From an uncultured Pirellulaceae bacterium (lineage in GTDB: Bacteria > Planctomycetota > Planctomycetia > Pirellulales > Pirellulaceae): a DNA stretch of 58,681 nucleotides. The DNA is taken from assembly GCA_938010615.1 (NCBI GenBank), contig CALLUY010000028.1, positions 1 to 58,681 on the forward strand. Direction: 5' to 3'. The position numbers and the translations under genes were made by a program. Shown here piece after piece: positions 17,091-26,197 of this stretch; position 1 is the stretch's first letter, and each line of letters begins with the position of its first letter. The notes under the pieces are model-generated. The model was not told the origin of the DNA. It did no database searches and worked only from the letters and a program-made list of their open reading frames with translations.

Positions 17091-17984
17091 ATGAACTACT
17101 TTCATTTCGTTTACCTGTTTGTTTGCCTCGCGTACTGCAACGAAACCTCTGGGCAAAAATTCTTGGAAACGTATGCGCCAAAAATGGATGAGATCATAAC
17201 TATGGATATGAAGGATTTGGGTGAAATCAGTTGCTCATTCGTTCAGAAAGGCTCGGAACGCTATTCGATTGCGACTTCAATCAACGGAGAATACGCGTTG
17301 CTAAAAATGCGAAACAAGGGCAGAGGCTGGGACAGCATAAGAAATCGCGAGTACTACTCTGCGGTGAAGGTGGATTCTAATGCGCCTAGCGCGCACTCGA
17401 TCATTAACTTGATTAGGAATACGGACGCCAGCTGGAGCAGTGTAATTGAGCGAAGAAAAACTCCTATATTCTCGCTTATATTTACTGCGGACTCGACGTT
17501 GCAAGAACTGGTGCGTTCGGGCGCGTTTTCTGTTGCCGAGCGGGAGGTTTCGGGCGGCATCGAATTTACGCTCACCGCAAATGACGAAGACAGTGACGTC
17601 CATCAGTACGTTTTAGAATTTGATGCCGAATATGAGTTCCCAAAGTCATTGACACAGTATTTGGGAAAAAGCAAAACCCATGGCAGCAAATACCTGGTAA
17701 AGAAGTTTGAGAAGATCGACAATCGGCATTACCCAGCGATGATCGAATTTGACCCAAATTTTGGTGATAAAATAGATGACAAAATATCCATCAACATTTC
17801 GTACGCTCCAGAGAAAACACTTGACGTTCAGGAATGCAAACTCGAGTTTTACGGTTTGAGCAACCCTGCTTTTGAATTGGCGAATCAACCTCAAATGCCA
17901 CTGAGTTCGTTACTTGTTGCAGCAACAATATTGATCGTTTTAACCGGCGGCACATGGTTCTATTTGAGAAATTCCAAATCATGA
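17091..17984 (+). CDS. Exported protein with C-terminal membrane anchor, unknown function
   Basis: A 297-residue protein with a signal peptide (residues 1-20, ending NETSG) and a single C-terminal membrane helix (LLVAATILIVLTGGTWFYL) with a short basic tail, so most of it should lie outside the cytoplasmic membrane. The body is rich in charged residues and beta-prone segments, with no named domain or catalytic motif. Base use looks AT-richer than in flanking housekeeping genes, hinting at an accessory origin. Its TGA overlaps the ATG of the DUF1559 gene by 4 bp, so the two are probably made together. Confidence 0.75.
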   Translation: MNYFHFVYLFVCLAYCNETSGQKFLETYAPKMDEIITMDMKDLGEISCSFVQKGSERYSIATSINGEYALLKMRNKGRGWDSIRNREYYSAVKVDSNAPSAHSIINLIRNTDASWSSVIERRKTPIFSLIFTADSTLQELVRSGAFSVAEREVSGGIEFTLTANDEDSDVHQYVLEFDAEYEFPKSLTQYLGKSKTHGSKYLVKKFEKIDNRHYPAMIEFDPNFGDKIDDKISINISYAPEKTLDVQECKLEFYGLSNPAFELANQPQMPLSSLLVAATILIVLTGGTWFYLRNSKS

Positions 17985-18832
17985 TTAGATCGCCGAAACA
18001 TGGAATCACCTTGGTTGAGTTGCTCGTAGTGGTTGCGATCATCGGCGTTCTAATTGCGATGCTGCTTCCTGCATTGCAAACCATTCGCGAGGCAAGTCGG
18101 AGGGTAGCATGTGCAAATAATCAACGACAAATAATTCTTGCGGTTCTAACCTTTGAAAGCGCAAACAAACAGCTCCCCCGCACTCTTTCATTTGAACCCA
18201 ATTCGAAGTTAGCGCACTGGCAGTCGAAGTTGCTGCCCTTTGTGGAACGTCCCGCAATTTACCAAGAAGTACAAAATGAATTCGACGAACGCGTTCATGT
18301 TTACCACCAAAAGAATTTTTCAACCACGATAGATGTGTTTCAGTGCCCATCGGAACCAGAAATCAGGAAGATTTTTGAGGCCGACAGAACAGGCTTTCAG
18401 TTTGCTTTCACGAATTACTGCGGTGTTAACGGCGTTCGCAACGAAGACTCCAACGGAGTGTTCCCAACGGACCTTGCAATATTGGAGTCTAGCACGGTCT
18501 TGCTCTCAATGATTTCAGATGGTTTGTCGAACACTCTTGCGTTCGGGGAACGTCCACCTTCGAGTCGCGGGCATGGTTTTGGTATGTGGCTTGGATCTCA
18601 GAATGCATTCGCCGCCTCAATTGGTATCAACGAAGGTTTCGTTGAAGAAGAATGTCAGGAAATGCGATTCGAGTTTCCACGGGCAACAGAAGCATGCAAA
18701 GTATTTCACCATTGGGGTCATCATCCTTCGGGTGTAAATTTTGCGAGAATCGATGGGTCGGTCCATTTCGTAAATTACTCCATAAACTTGGAGACAATGA
18801 AATCGCTCGCCACACGGTCAGAAGGTGATTAA
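17981..18832 (+). CDS. DUF1559 (prepilin-like, H-x9-DG) protein
   Basis: A 283-residue planctomycete-type pseudopilin. The start at 17981 is preferred to an upstream GTG/ATG frame because it overlaps the previous stop (ATGA) and puts a short basic leader before the type IV prepilin motif GITLVELLVVVAIIGVLIAMLLPAL, cut after Gly in this family. Next is the conserved EASRR.ACANNQRQI helix, and the end has the DUF1559 signature FARIDGSVHFVNYSI in the H-x9-DG region. DUF1559 proteins occur in dozens per planctomycete genome, probably as cell-surface pseudopilins. Here it closes the MauE-like, 8-Cys peptide and anchored-protein run. Confidence 0.9.
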   Translation: MIRSPKHGITLVELLVVVAIIGVLIAMLLPALQTIREASRRVACANNQRQIILAVLTFESANKQLPRTLSFEPNSKLAHWQSKLLPFVERPAIYQEVQNEFDERVHVYHQKNFSTTIDVFQCPSEPEIRKIFEADRTGFQFAFTNYCGVNGVRNEDSNGVFPTDLAILESSTVLLSMISDGLSNTLAFGERPPSSRGHGFGMWLGSQNAFAASIGINEGFVEEECQEMRFEFPRATEACKVFHHWGHHPSGVNFARIDGSVHFVNYSINLETMKSLATRSEGD

Positions 18833-18891
18833 ATCGCAATGTTGATTTGCATTTTCTGCCGGCGAATCGGTATCCGGTTCTCTGGCTGAGC

Positions 18892-20802
18892 CTAAGCCGT
18901 GAACAATTCCGACCAGGCAGGATTCATCACGATGTGGTGCGCGATGCGTTCGCTGATTGCGCCGATCGTCATGTAAGGATTCACTCCCAACGCGGTCGAC
19001 ATCACAGAACCATCGGCAACGTAAAGCCCTTGATGCACCGCCGCGGAACCTTGACCGCAAGCACTGTTGTTGCCAACGTAGCCACCATGGCGTCCGTCGT
19101 AGACTTCTCCGAGGTGATTCGTTGGTCCGTAAAGTGGATTGTCCGACATCGCGCAACCTCCCAGCGGATGCACCGTCACAAGGTTGTCTCCGAAGGCTTT
19201 CAACCGCTTGTACTTTCCGCCGTGGGCCTGCGCCAATCGTTCGAACTCGCCAAACACCATCTTGCGATACTCGCTCTCCTTGAGTCCTTCCCACTTGATC
19301 TGCCAACGGCCTGCTTTCTTGACCATGCGACCTTCGGCGGTATCGTGCCCCATACCAAGCATCACCATGGAATCATCCATTGCCGGGTCGGCTAACAACG
19401 CAGTGAACAGGTTGCTCACACCACGAGGTATCGCCGCGTCCTGAATCAGCAAACGCTGACGAAGCTCGCGTTCCTTGTAGAAATGCAAAGACGTCTGAAC
19501 CGTCGGCCCAACCGGAGGCTTGTACGTCGCGAAAGCTCCTTGACCACCAATGTTGGTTCCGGAAGGCAAACCTGTGATAAACCCGATCGTGTCGCCATTG
19601 GACGACCAACCTCGTCCAAGGAAAGGTGAGAACTCAAAGTTTGGTGCTTGTGAATCGAGCAAAATGCCTGCGCTGGCAGGACTTCCGGCTCCCACGACAA
19701 CGATTTTCGAATTGATCGACATCGGATGACGCGTCACTTTATTGTGCTGGTCGTTGACGTACTCCATGTTGATTCGATAGTAGCCGTCCATCTTGTTGAT
19801 CGACTTCACTTCCACCTGAGTGTACATCTCGGTGCCGTTGTGCTTGGCGACCGGCAAGTAGTTCATCGCCAGTGTATTTTTTGCACCAACGTTGCAACCA
19901 TTGATGCAGTCGCCGCACAAAGTACACGGACGTTGAATCATTCCTTGGCGGTTTCGCATCTTCTGATCGAGATGACGATAGTCGTACATCACCGAGACGT
20001 TGGAAAGATCGTAGAAACGCGGATCGCGACTGAGCCTCTCGGCTGCCTGCCGGCGGCGGCGAACTTTGGGAGTTTGATCGAACGGAGTTCTCATTAAACT
20101 CATGTTCTGGGCAACCGAGTCAAAGTAAGGCGACAACGTCTGCATGTCTCGCAACGCTTGCGGCCATTTGTTCTGATGAAAGACTTCCGGATCGGGCTGC
20201 AAAGCAATGCTCGCATTAATCAACGAACCGCCACCAAGCCCACTGCCACTCAAGATGTTGACTTCGTCATTGAACATAACATTGAACAAACCCAACGGCT
20301 GAGTGACTTGTCCTCGAGTCGGCCCGGCAATGTTTGCTCGAGAACTACCGCTGACGTTGGCAAATCTATCTGGGAAAGTTCCCGGCACCCATTCTTTGCC
20401 TCGTTCGAGGATGCAGATTCGCTGGTCATTGCGCAGATGTTTTGACAACTTCGCAGCCGCGATCGAAGCACCGTACCCTGAACCGATAACAACAACCGCA
20501 AACGGCACTTCCGTTTTGCTTTTCTTCGCCGTCAGGGCTAGATCCCTGATTGGGTTAGCCAACCTCCCTCCATGATGAGCAAGGCTACGCTCATAGTCCA
20601 TCGTTGCCTGTTGCTTCAGCGACGAGTCGCGTGTTTGCGTTCGTTTCCCAATTTGAACCAGACCACTGGTTTTGCGTTGCGTCCGTTGGGCGCTGGCGGT
20701 AGCAGCAGTCGCTAGCGTTGTCGCGGCCACGGCGGCACCTTTGAGCATGGCGCGGCGATTTAGCTTGGTGGGCTTTTTTGATTTGGATTTTGGCGCAGGC
20801 AT
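18892..20802 (-). CDS. GMC-family oxidoreductase with Tat signal and Cys cluster
   Basis: A 636-residue flavoenzyme. Residues 1-40 form a Tat-type signal (NRRAMLKGAAVAATTLATAA), implying export of the folded, FAD-loaded enzyme. The dinucleotide motif VVIGSGYGASIAAAKL is near 100. The cholesterol-oxidase-like branch is shown by GLGGGSLINASI, the Cys motif CTLCGDCINGC followed by AKNT (near 290), and the FAD-binding C-terminus VHPLGGCAMSD...YVADGSVM...GVNPYMTIGA. The four cysteines could bind an Fe-S cluster, as in related GMC enzymes. The alcohol or sterol substrate is unknown. It is a single leftward gene beside the carbamoyltransferase group. Confidence 0.9.
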   Translation of the reverse strand: MPAPKSKSKKPTKLNRRAMLKGAAVAATTLATAATASAQRTQRKTSGLVQIGKRTQTRDSSLKQQATMDYERSLAHHGGRLANPIRDLALTAKKSKTEVPFAVVVIGSGYGASIAAAKLSKHLRNDQRICILERGKEWVPGTFPDRFANVSGSSRANIAGPTRGQVTQPLGLFNVMFNDEVNILSGSGLGGGSLINASIALQPDPEVFHQNKWPQALRDMQTLSPYFDSVAQNMSLMRTPFDQTPKVRRRRQAAERLSRDPRFYDLSNVSVMYDYRHLDQKMRNRQGMIQRPCTLCGDCINGCNVGAKNTLAMNYLPVAKHNGTEMYTQVEVKSINKMDGYYRINMEYVNDQHNKVTRHPMSINSKIVVVGAGSPASAGILLDSQAPNFEFSPFLGRGWSSNGDTIGFITGLPSGTNIGGQGAFATYKPPVGPTVQTSLHFYKERELRQRLLIQDAAIPRGVSNLFTALLADPAMDDSMVMLGMGHDTAEGRMVKKAGRWQIKWEGLKESEYRKMVFGEFERLAQAHGGKYKRLKAFGDNLVTVHPLGGCAMSDNPLYGPTNHLGEVYDGRHGGYVGNNSACGQGSAAVHQGLYVADGSVMSTALGVNPYMTIGAISERIAHHIVMNPAWSELFTA

Positions 20803-20980
20803 CTATTCGCTCGTCGATTCGTTTGAAGTCCTAAAATAGGTATCGAACGCGAAGCGATTCCGGTTGTAACCAAACCGTAGACTTTTTCAGATGTAGCACC
20901 TTTTTTGCCCCAATGTGACACTGCGGGGTTTTCACAAACTTTGACGGACAGGTAGTTTTGCGACGTCAATACAGTGTCCG

Positions 20981-21247
20981 CTAGAACAGAACGTAGATAA
21001 ACGGTCCGACAGCGGTGTTGGTTAACACAATGAACAAACTGATGACCAGCAACACTAACACGATGGGTGTCAGCCACCAGCGCTTTTCAGACCACAAGAA
21101 TTCAACGAACTCGCCAATGATTCCGCGTGGTCGAGCAGACGCAAGGTCTTGGAATTCGCGCACCTCTGTGGATGCCGATCCCTCCGATTGGGCATCACCA
21201 TTCTCTGTCTGCGAAGAGTGCGATTGCAATTTAGATGATCTTTTCAT
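20981..21247 (-). CDS. DUF5989 small membrane protein
   Basis: An 88-residue protein (92 if started at the TTG at 21259, which overlaps the upstream stop by 4 bp). The N-terminal ~40 residues are polar and disordered. Then come the family features: REFQDLASARPRGIIGEFVEFLW, WWLTPIVLVLLVISLFIVLTN (one membrane helix) and a terminal PFIYVLF. DUF5989 genes are known to accompany carbamoyltransferase and SxtJ genes, as here. A small subunit of that membrane complex is the likely role, by context only. Confidence 0.85.
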   Translation of the reverse strand: MKRSSKLQSHSSQTENGDAQSEGSASTEVREFQDLASARPRGIIGEFVEFLWSEKRWWLTPIVLVLLVISLFIVLTNTAVGPFIYVLF

Positions 21248-21255
21248 TTCAAAAT

Positions 21256-23310
21256 TCAAAACTGCTTAAAATAGCGTTCCGGGTCATCTTGAGGGCTGCG
21301 TGCCTGCCAATTACTGGATGAGGTTTCATTTCGGATCTGAGCGTGTTTTCTGTTCCAATTTCGCCAGCCTCTCCGCAGTGCACCGATCGGAGTCACCAAC
21401 AAAAAGTACACCAACGCGAGGACTAACGTCGACACAAGCCATCGGATTGGAAATGTGATCGCCTGCCAAGCAGCAAACATCCGTCTCCAAATCGACACTC
21501 GCGGCTTCTGATCTCGTTCGGATCGCATTGCTGCCATTCTTCCAACCTCCGCCTTGAGATGCAATTGTTCTTGTTTGCATAAGACGAACTGACCGACAAC
21601 CAAGATATCCAAATCGGTCTTTAGAAAGCACTGGTACGCATCCATCACGTCATTCACAATCGGTTCGCCACGCACATTGAAGCTGGTGTTTACTAAAACT
21701 GAGCAACCGGTCACTGACTCAAATTTCTCCAGCAACCCAGACAAACAAGGATCGCCTGAGCCGTCCAACGACCCCCCATCAAACTGTCCGACGGTCTGAA
21801 CTCGGGCTGACCCATCCACGTGTGTCGTCGCTGGTAGCTCGCATTGCGATTCCTGACTTGCAGTGTCGCGCACTTGTGCTGCAAGGGTCATGTAGGGCGA
21901 CGGTCGATCCAAGTGAAAATGTGCGTTGGATTTGGACTCCAAAACAACGGGAGCGAAAGGTCGAAACGGCTCTCTAAATTTCACCCGATCGTTCAAACGG
22001 TCTTTCATTGTGGGTGAGCGTGGATCAGCCAAGATGCTGCGACCGCCCAACGCACGCGGACCAAACTCCATCCGCCCCTGTGACCACCCAACTATCTTCT
22101 GCTGACTCAGTTGCTCGGCAACAAATTGATAGAGGCTATCCACATTCTCGAATCGTCGAACGACAGCGTCTCCACTGTAAATGATATCCGTAATTTGATC
22201 GTCGGAATGACTTGGCCCCAAAAACATACTCAAAGGTTGATCCGGCTGAACCATTCTTGGTTGATCCAGTAATTGATGCGCTACGAAAAGTGCGGCACCC
22301 AGGGCCGCTCCCGAATCTCCAGCAGCTGGCTGCACCCACACGTTTTCAAACGAGCTTTCACGCAATAGTCTGCCGTTGGCCACGCAGTTCAATGCGACCC
22401 CGCCCGCAAGACACAGGTTCTTGAGCCCCGTTTTGCGATGCAGATGCTCAGCCATCGAGAGCAAGATCATTTCGGTAACGCGTTGAATGGATGCCGCAAG
22501 ATTCTGTTCGCGATCCGTGATCGGCGCTTCTGGAGTTCGCGCAGGGCCACCAAACAGCTGGCTGAATTTCGGAGACGTCATTCGTGTTCCATTCAGATAC
22601 GCGAAATAGTCCTGATTCAATCGAAACGAACCGTCCGCTTGAACATCGACCACTTGATCCAAAATTGCATCTTCGTAAACAGGTTCGCCATACGGAGCGA
22701 GCCCCATCAATTTGCCTTCACCGCCGTTGACTCGAAAACCACAAAACGCTGTGAACGCGGAATACAACAACCCGAGCGAATCAGGAAACCGAATCTCATC
22801 GGTCAATTGAATTCGATTGTTTTCACCCACTCCTAAAGTGGTCGTGGCCCATTCGCCCACGCCATCGACGGTCAAAATAGCGGCACGTTCGAACGGTGAA
22901 GGAAAAAACGCACTCGCCGAATGCGATTCATGATGCTCGGGAAAAATTGCCTTCCGGTCGTAACCGTCTATCTGCTTGGCGATCGTTCGGGCGATGAACA
23001 ATTTTGAACGCATCCACTGCGGCATCGCGTCGAGAAACGAATTCAAGCTTAAGGGAGCTTGATCTAGATGTGTTTCCAGTATCCGTTCAAACTTCAAAAA
23101 CGGTTTTTCATAAAACGCGACATAGTCGACATCCTCCGAACTCAATTCGGCGATTGCCAAACAGTGTTCGATGGCGCGTTTCGGGAAGCTGGCGTCGTGC
23201 TTGATCCTTGAAAATCGCTCTTCCTGAGCCGCGGCGACGATCTGACCATCGATCACCAAGGCAGCTGCCGAATCATGATAAAAAGCCGAGAGGCCGAGGA
23301 TGGTGGTCAC
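21256..23310 (-). CDS. NodU/CmcH-type carbamoyltransferase fused to SxtJ-like membrane domain
   Basis: A 684-residue protein. Residues 1-~575 are an O-carbamoyltransferase: ILGLSAFYHDSAAALVIDG at the N-terminus, metal-site histidines in FPEHHESHSASAFF, the ATP-binding-like NLCLAGGVALNCVANGRL, and EFGPRALGGRSILADPR in the YrdC-like half. It uses carbamoyl phosphate and ATP to carbamoylate a hydroxyl, often on a sugar or natural product. Residues ~595-684 add a membrane segment (WLVSTLVLALVYFLLVTPIG) and a tail ending SNWQAR...ERYFKQF, the pattern of the separate SxtJ protein. The fusion would tether the enzyme to the membrane next to DUF5989. It is divergent from the SGNH hydrolase gene. Confidence 0.9.
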   Translation of the reverse strand: MTTILGLSAFYHDSAAALVIDGQIVAAAQEERFSRIKHDASFPKRAIEHCLAIAELSSEDVDYVAFYEKPFLKFERILETHLDQAPLSLNSFLDAMPQWMRSKLFIARTIAKQIDGYDRKAIFPEHHESHSASAFFPSPFERAAILTVDGVGEWATTTLGVGENNRIQLTDEIRFPDSLGLLYSAFTAFCGFRVNGGEGKLMGLAPYGEPVYEDAILDQVVDVQADGSFRLNQDYFAYLNGTRMTSPKFSQLFGGPARTPEAPITDREQNLAASIQRVTEMILLSMAEHLHRKTGLKNLCLAGGVALNCVANGRLLRESSFENVWVQPAAGDSGAALGAALFVAHQLLDQPRMVQPDQPLSMFLGPSHSDDQITDIIYSGDAVVRRFENVDSLYQFVAEQLSQQKIVGWSQGRMEFGPRALGGRSILADPRSPTMKDRLNDRVKFREPFRPFAPVVLESKSNAHFHLDRPSPYMTLAAQVRDTASQESQCELPATTHVDGSARVQTVGQFDGGSLDGSGDPCLSGLLEKFESVTGCSVLVNTSFNVRGEPIVNDVMDAYQCFLKTDLDILVVGQFVLCKQEQLHLKAEVGRMAAMRSERDQKPRVSIWRRMFAAWQAITFPIRWLVSTLVLALVYFLLVTPIGALRRGWRNWNRKHAQIRNETSSSNWQARSPQDDPERYFKQF

Positions 23311-23433
23311 GAGACGAGGTCAAATCCAAAACGGAAAGCCGAATTCTGAAGATCGAGTCCGTCGATTATAATTCCCAAAGTCATCTGAGGGGATGTCATT
23401 GATCTCTATTAGCGCGTCTGTGTTGGCCCAACT

Positions 23434-24984
23434 GTGTCCATAACAAACAAGAAGAATCCTGACGCGGTGACCAAACGTCCACGCCACCGAAAATTACTGT
23501 TCCGATTGCTCGCGATTTTGATCGGATTGACGCCGTTCCTTTTGTGCGAAGCGGCACTTCGGGTCGGCGGTTGGCAATCGACTGATGCGGTTCACGACCC
23601 GTTTGTTGGCTTTACTGAAATTCTACCTCTGTTTCAATCCAATGCGGACGGGACCCACTTTGAGGTTTCACCTTCGCGTCTTCCGCTGTTCCGTCCTGAT
23701 TCGTTTCTGATCAATAAACCGTCCAACGAGTTTAGGATCTTTTGCCTTGGCGGATCAACCGTGCAAGGTAGGCCGTTCGCAATCGAAACCGCGTTTTCAA
23801 CTTGGCTGGAGATGAATCTCGCCGTGACGGATCCATCCAAAGATTGGCAAGTCGTCAATTGCGGCGGCGTCTCATACGCCAGCTATCGATTGGCTCCGAT
23901 CATGGATGAGATCCTCAACTACCAACCCGATTTGATCGTCCTGTACACGGGCCACAACGAGTTCCTAGAAGACCGAACTTACCGGACGATCCGAGAAACT
24001 CCAGCTTGGGTGGCTCATCCCCATGCTTACCTCAGCCGGCTGAGGACGTACTCATTTCTGCGCCGTTGGATCGTCGGCGATGACAGTACACCCAAATCCG
24101 AGAACACGCTGCCTTCCGATGTCGAGGCGCGGTTGGACTTTAAAAACGGAATGGAGCAATACACACGGGATCGGCAATGGAAGCAAGACGTTGTGCTACA
24201 TTTCGAGTCAAATTTTCGTCGCATGATCTCAACCGCACAGGCGGCTAACGTCCCGATCATTGTATGTAATCCAACGTGCAACCTTAGAGATTCGCCGCCC
24301 TTCAAAAGCGAAAACTCTGAGACGCTTTCCCAGCATTCATTGGAGCGATTCGAGACATGGAAGTCCGAATTAGAGACCGAAACCAATCCGCCGAGGACTC
24401 GTGAATCAGCACGATCCATTTTACAGACGATGCTGGACTGTGATCGCGAGCATGCGATGACCCACTTTCGATTTGCCACGCTTTGTCTCGCCGATGGCGA
24501 CATCGATCTGGCACATGAACACTTCTTGGAGGCTAAAGAGCAGGACATTTGTCCGCTCCGCGCGACCGAACCGATCTATCAGGCCATCTCGCGCGTGACC
24601 CGCGAATTCGCTTCGCCGATTGTCGATATCCAAGCCGCATTCGCCAAACGAGCCTCCGACGGAATTGCCGGCCGAGAGACTTTGATTGATCACGTCCATC
24701 CGACGATTCATGGCCATCAACTGATCGCTGGAATGTTAGTCCACCAAATGCAAATCATGGGGCTAGTTGAAAACGTTCAATCAGAATCTCGCGATGCTGA
24801 AGTTGGGAAGCAATACACGAAACATCTTGAGAAGCTACCGTTGAAGTATTTCGCAAACGGCAAGGATCGCCTGGCCGGTCTCAAACGGTGGGCTGCCGGA
24901 GAAGTGAAGCGCGAGCGGTCATCGAAAAACGCGGATGTGAAAAATACTAAGCTTCATCATTCTGATCAGGAAAGTTCTGACTAG
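23434..24984 (+). CDS. SGNH/GDSL-type hydrolase-like protein, membrane-anchored
   Basis: A 516-residue protein starting at a GTG. A basic N-terminus leads into one membrane helix (LLFRLLAILIGLTPFLLCEAAL, about 25-46). The SGNH blocks are visible: IFCLGGSTVQGRPF (nucleophile Ser in GGS), VVNCGGVSYASYRL, LIVLYTGHNEFLED (Asn block) and LIDHVHPTIHGHQLIA (Asp-x-x-His block). An alpha-helical TPR-like insert lies at about 310-370. Such proteins sit beside NodU-type carbamoyltransferases in planctomycetes and may add or remove acyl groups on an exported glycan; this is inferred from context. The 123-bp divergent gap to the carbamoyltransferase would hold shared promoters. Confidence 0.8.
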   Translation: MSITNKKNPDAVTKRPRHRKLLFRLLAILIGLTPFLLCEAALRVGGWQSTDAVHDPFVGFTEILPLFQSNADGTHFEVSPSRLPLFRPDSFLINKPSNEFRIFCLGGSTVQGRPFAIETAFSTWLEMNLAVTDPSKDWQVVNCGGVSYASYRLAPIMDEILNYQPDLIVLYTGHNEFLEDRTYRTIRETPAWVAHPHAYLSRLRTYSFLRRWIVGDDSTPKSENTLPSDVEARLDFKNGMEQYTRDRQWKQDVVLHFESNFRRMISTAQAANVPIIVCNPTCNLRDSPPFKSENSETLSQHSLERFETWKSELETETNPPRTRESARSILQTMLDCDREHAMTHFRFATLCLADGDIDLAHEHFLEAKEQDICPLRATEPIYQAISRVTREFASPIVDIQAAFAKRASDGIAGRETLIDHVHPTIHGHQLIAGMLVHQMQIMGLVENVQSESRDAEVGKQYTKHLEKLPLKYFANGKDRLAGLKRWAAGEVKRERSSKNADVKNTKLHHSDQESSD

Positions 24985-25022
24985 TACCGCGTTACTTCTC
25001 AATTTCAGGATTGCTTGTCAAA

Positions 25023-25072
25023 GTAGCACGTCTCTCCGAGACGTGGAAAATCGCCTCGGAGAGACGAGCTAC
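25023..25072. repeat. GTAG...CTAC double-hairpin repeat (family C), copy 2
   Basis: Outer ends gtagc and gctac enclose the hairpin acgtctctccgagacgt and the partner cctcggagagacgag. The core tctctccgaga is also in the copy at 33835-33896. It follows the SGNH gene. Confidence 0.65.
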
Positions 25073-25197
25073 GTAATGCGTTCAAGGACTCAGAAATCGT
25101 CAAAGTCGGCCCAAGCGGAAATGTGGCCACTTCGATCGCTGGCTACACTGGTGGCTACATCTTGTCCGAGAATGGGCAAGATCCGACAAGCACCAAT

Positions 25198-25230
25198 AAA
25201 AAAACTCCGGGAAACGAGTGTTTCCCGGAG
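25198..25230 (-). terminator. Rho-independent terminator of tRNA-Glu
   Basis: Read leftward: an 11-bp perfect stem (ctccgggaaac with gtttcccggag), a 4-nt loop and seven T. It begins 18 bases past the tRNA 3' end. Confidence 0.9.
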
Positions 25231-25247
25231 CATGCAAAAGCATTCAG

Positions 25248-25319
25248 TGACCCCTACGGGAATCGAACCCGTGTTGCCGGCGTGAAAGGCCGGTGTCCTA
25301 ACCGCTAGACGAAGGGGCC
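25248..25319 (-). tRNA. tRNA-Glu (anticodon TTC)
   Basis: A 72-nt cloverleaf on the minus strand. The acceptor stem is GGCCCCT with AGGGGTC (one G-T pair), the anticodon arm CCGGC-CTTTCAC-GCCGG gives anticodon TTC, and the T arm has GGTTCGATTCC. The discriminator is A and no CCA is encoded. A terminator follows directly. Confidence 0.95.
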
Positions 25320-25475
25320 GTCCAGTGTATTGGTGATCGGCAAAGATTCGACGATCGTGCAGAAATTCTCCGGTCAAATACCGGAAGGCGAATAGTTGAT
25401 AACAGGGCGACTTGATCGTCAAGCCCTTTCATCAAAAACCCCAATCAAATTGTGACGGCTATCTTCGGGAACGAA

Positions 25476-25691
25476 CTACTCTGCTGGGGCAGCATCAACG
25501 TCGTTTGCTGGCGCTTCCACATTTAGCTCAGCTCTCTTGATCGCGTCGTAGACTTCGCGGCGATGAACCGGAACTTCTTTAGGAGCTTCAACTCCCAGAC
25601 GCACTTTGTCGCCGCGGATTTCGACCACGACAATTGAGATATCATCATTAATGACGATACTCTCGTTTTTTTTACGGGAAAGTACAAGCAT
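25476..25691 (-). CDS. csrA: Carbon storage regulator CsrA
   Basis: A 71-residue RNA-binding regulator that represses or stabilises target mRNAs by binding GGA motifs in their leaders. It starts [14 protein letters not shown] as is typical, followed by [27 protein letters not shown], with the conserved Arg at the RNA-binding strand. The ATG at 25691 is chosen over 25697 because the ggagga sequence abuts the latter but is well spaced for the former. The tail after residue 60 is Ala/Asp/Glu-rich. No fliW or flagellar gene is nearby. Confidence 0.95.
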   Translation of the reverse strand: MLVLSRKKNESIVINDDISIVVVEIRGDKVRLGVEAPKEVPVHRREVYDAIKRAELNVEAPANDVDAAPAE

Positions 25692-25752
25692 TTCCATTCC
25701 TCCATGGATCCTCGAATCACATGTTTCTCTTGAGGAAACGCCGTGTGATTCG
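25692..25752 (-). promoter_or_regulatory. csrA leader with GGA motifs and hairpin
   Basis: Reading leftward toward csrA there is a 9-bp stem (cgaatcaca with tgtgattcg, 25713-25752) with an inner gttt/aaac-type stem, then gaggatccatggaggaatgg overlapping the ribosome site. That stretch holds two ATGGA and two GAGGA matches to the CsrA consensus ANGGA or near it, suggesting autorepression. On the plus strand the same hairpin is followed by five T and could end an antisense transcript. Confidence 0.5.
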
Positions 25753-26197
25753 TTTTTCTAATCAGTTTAACTGTAAGTGAGACCCCTCCGGAGTCAACAA
25801 ACAGGGTCGCAAATCCCAGCTTTTTACGGGGAAACTTGCTATCAAGTTAAAGAATTCGCCCTCGATTACCGACAACGACGCCTTTTGGACCCTCTTTCCG
25901 ACGCTTCAAATCGAAAAACGTTCGGAGTTTCCGTGATTATTCGAGAGAATCGATCATCAGAGTGGAACTTTGAACGCAGTGGCTCGATGCTGGCAAAGCT
26001 AGTGAAATAAGCTTCCTTGGATCCAGATTTGCGCGAAGACACTTTGTCAATGGGACCGTTAACTTGTGGGAACCGTTGGTCAAATACCATCAAGTACCAA
26101 AAGCTGAAAATCTTCGCAGACAAAACGAGGCACCCCTTAGGTTGAGTCCTCTGTCGATCTACAATGTGGATGAAGACCTTCGTTACTGGATGAGAAC
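25753..26197. other. Intergenic region between csrA and the DUF2203 gene
   Basis: A divergent gap of about 445 bases. Open frames here (25777-26010 rightward, 25866-26210 leftward) have no motif or start signal, and I see no structured RNA or repeat beyond a short aacttgctatcaagtt inverted pair. Confidence 0.35.

Noticed and set aside
25090..25422. 110-residue leftward frame
   Set aside because: It runs through the tRNA-Glu gene and its terminator.
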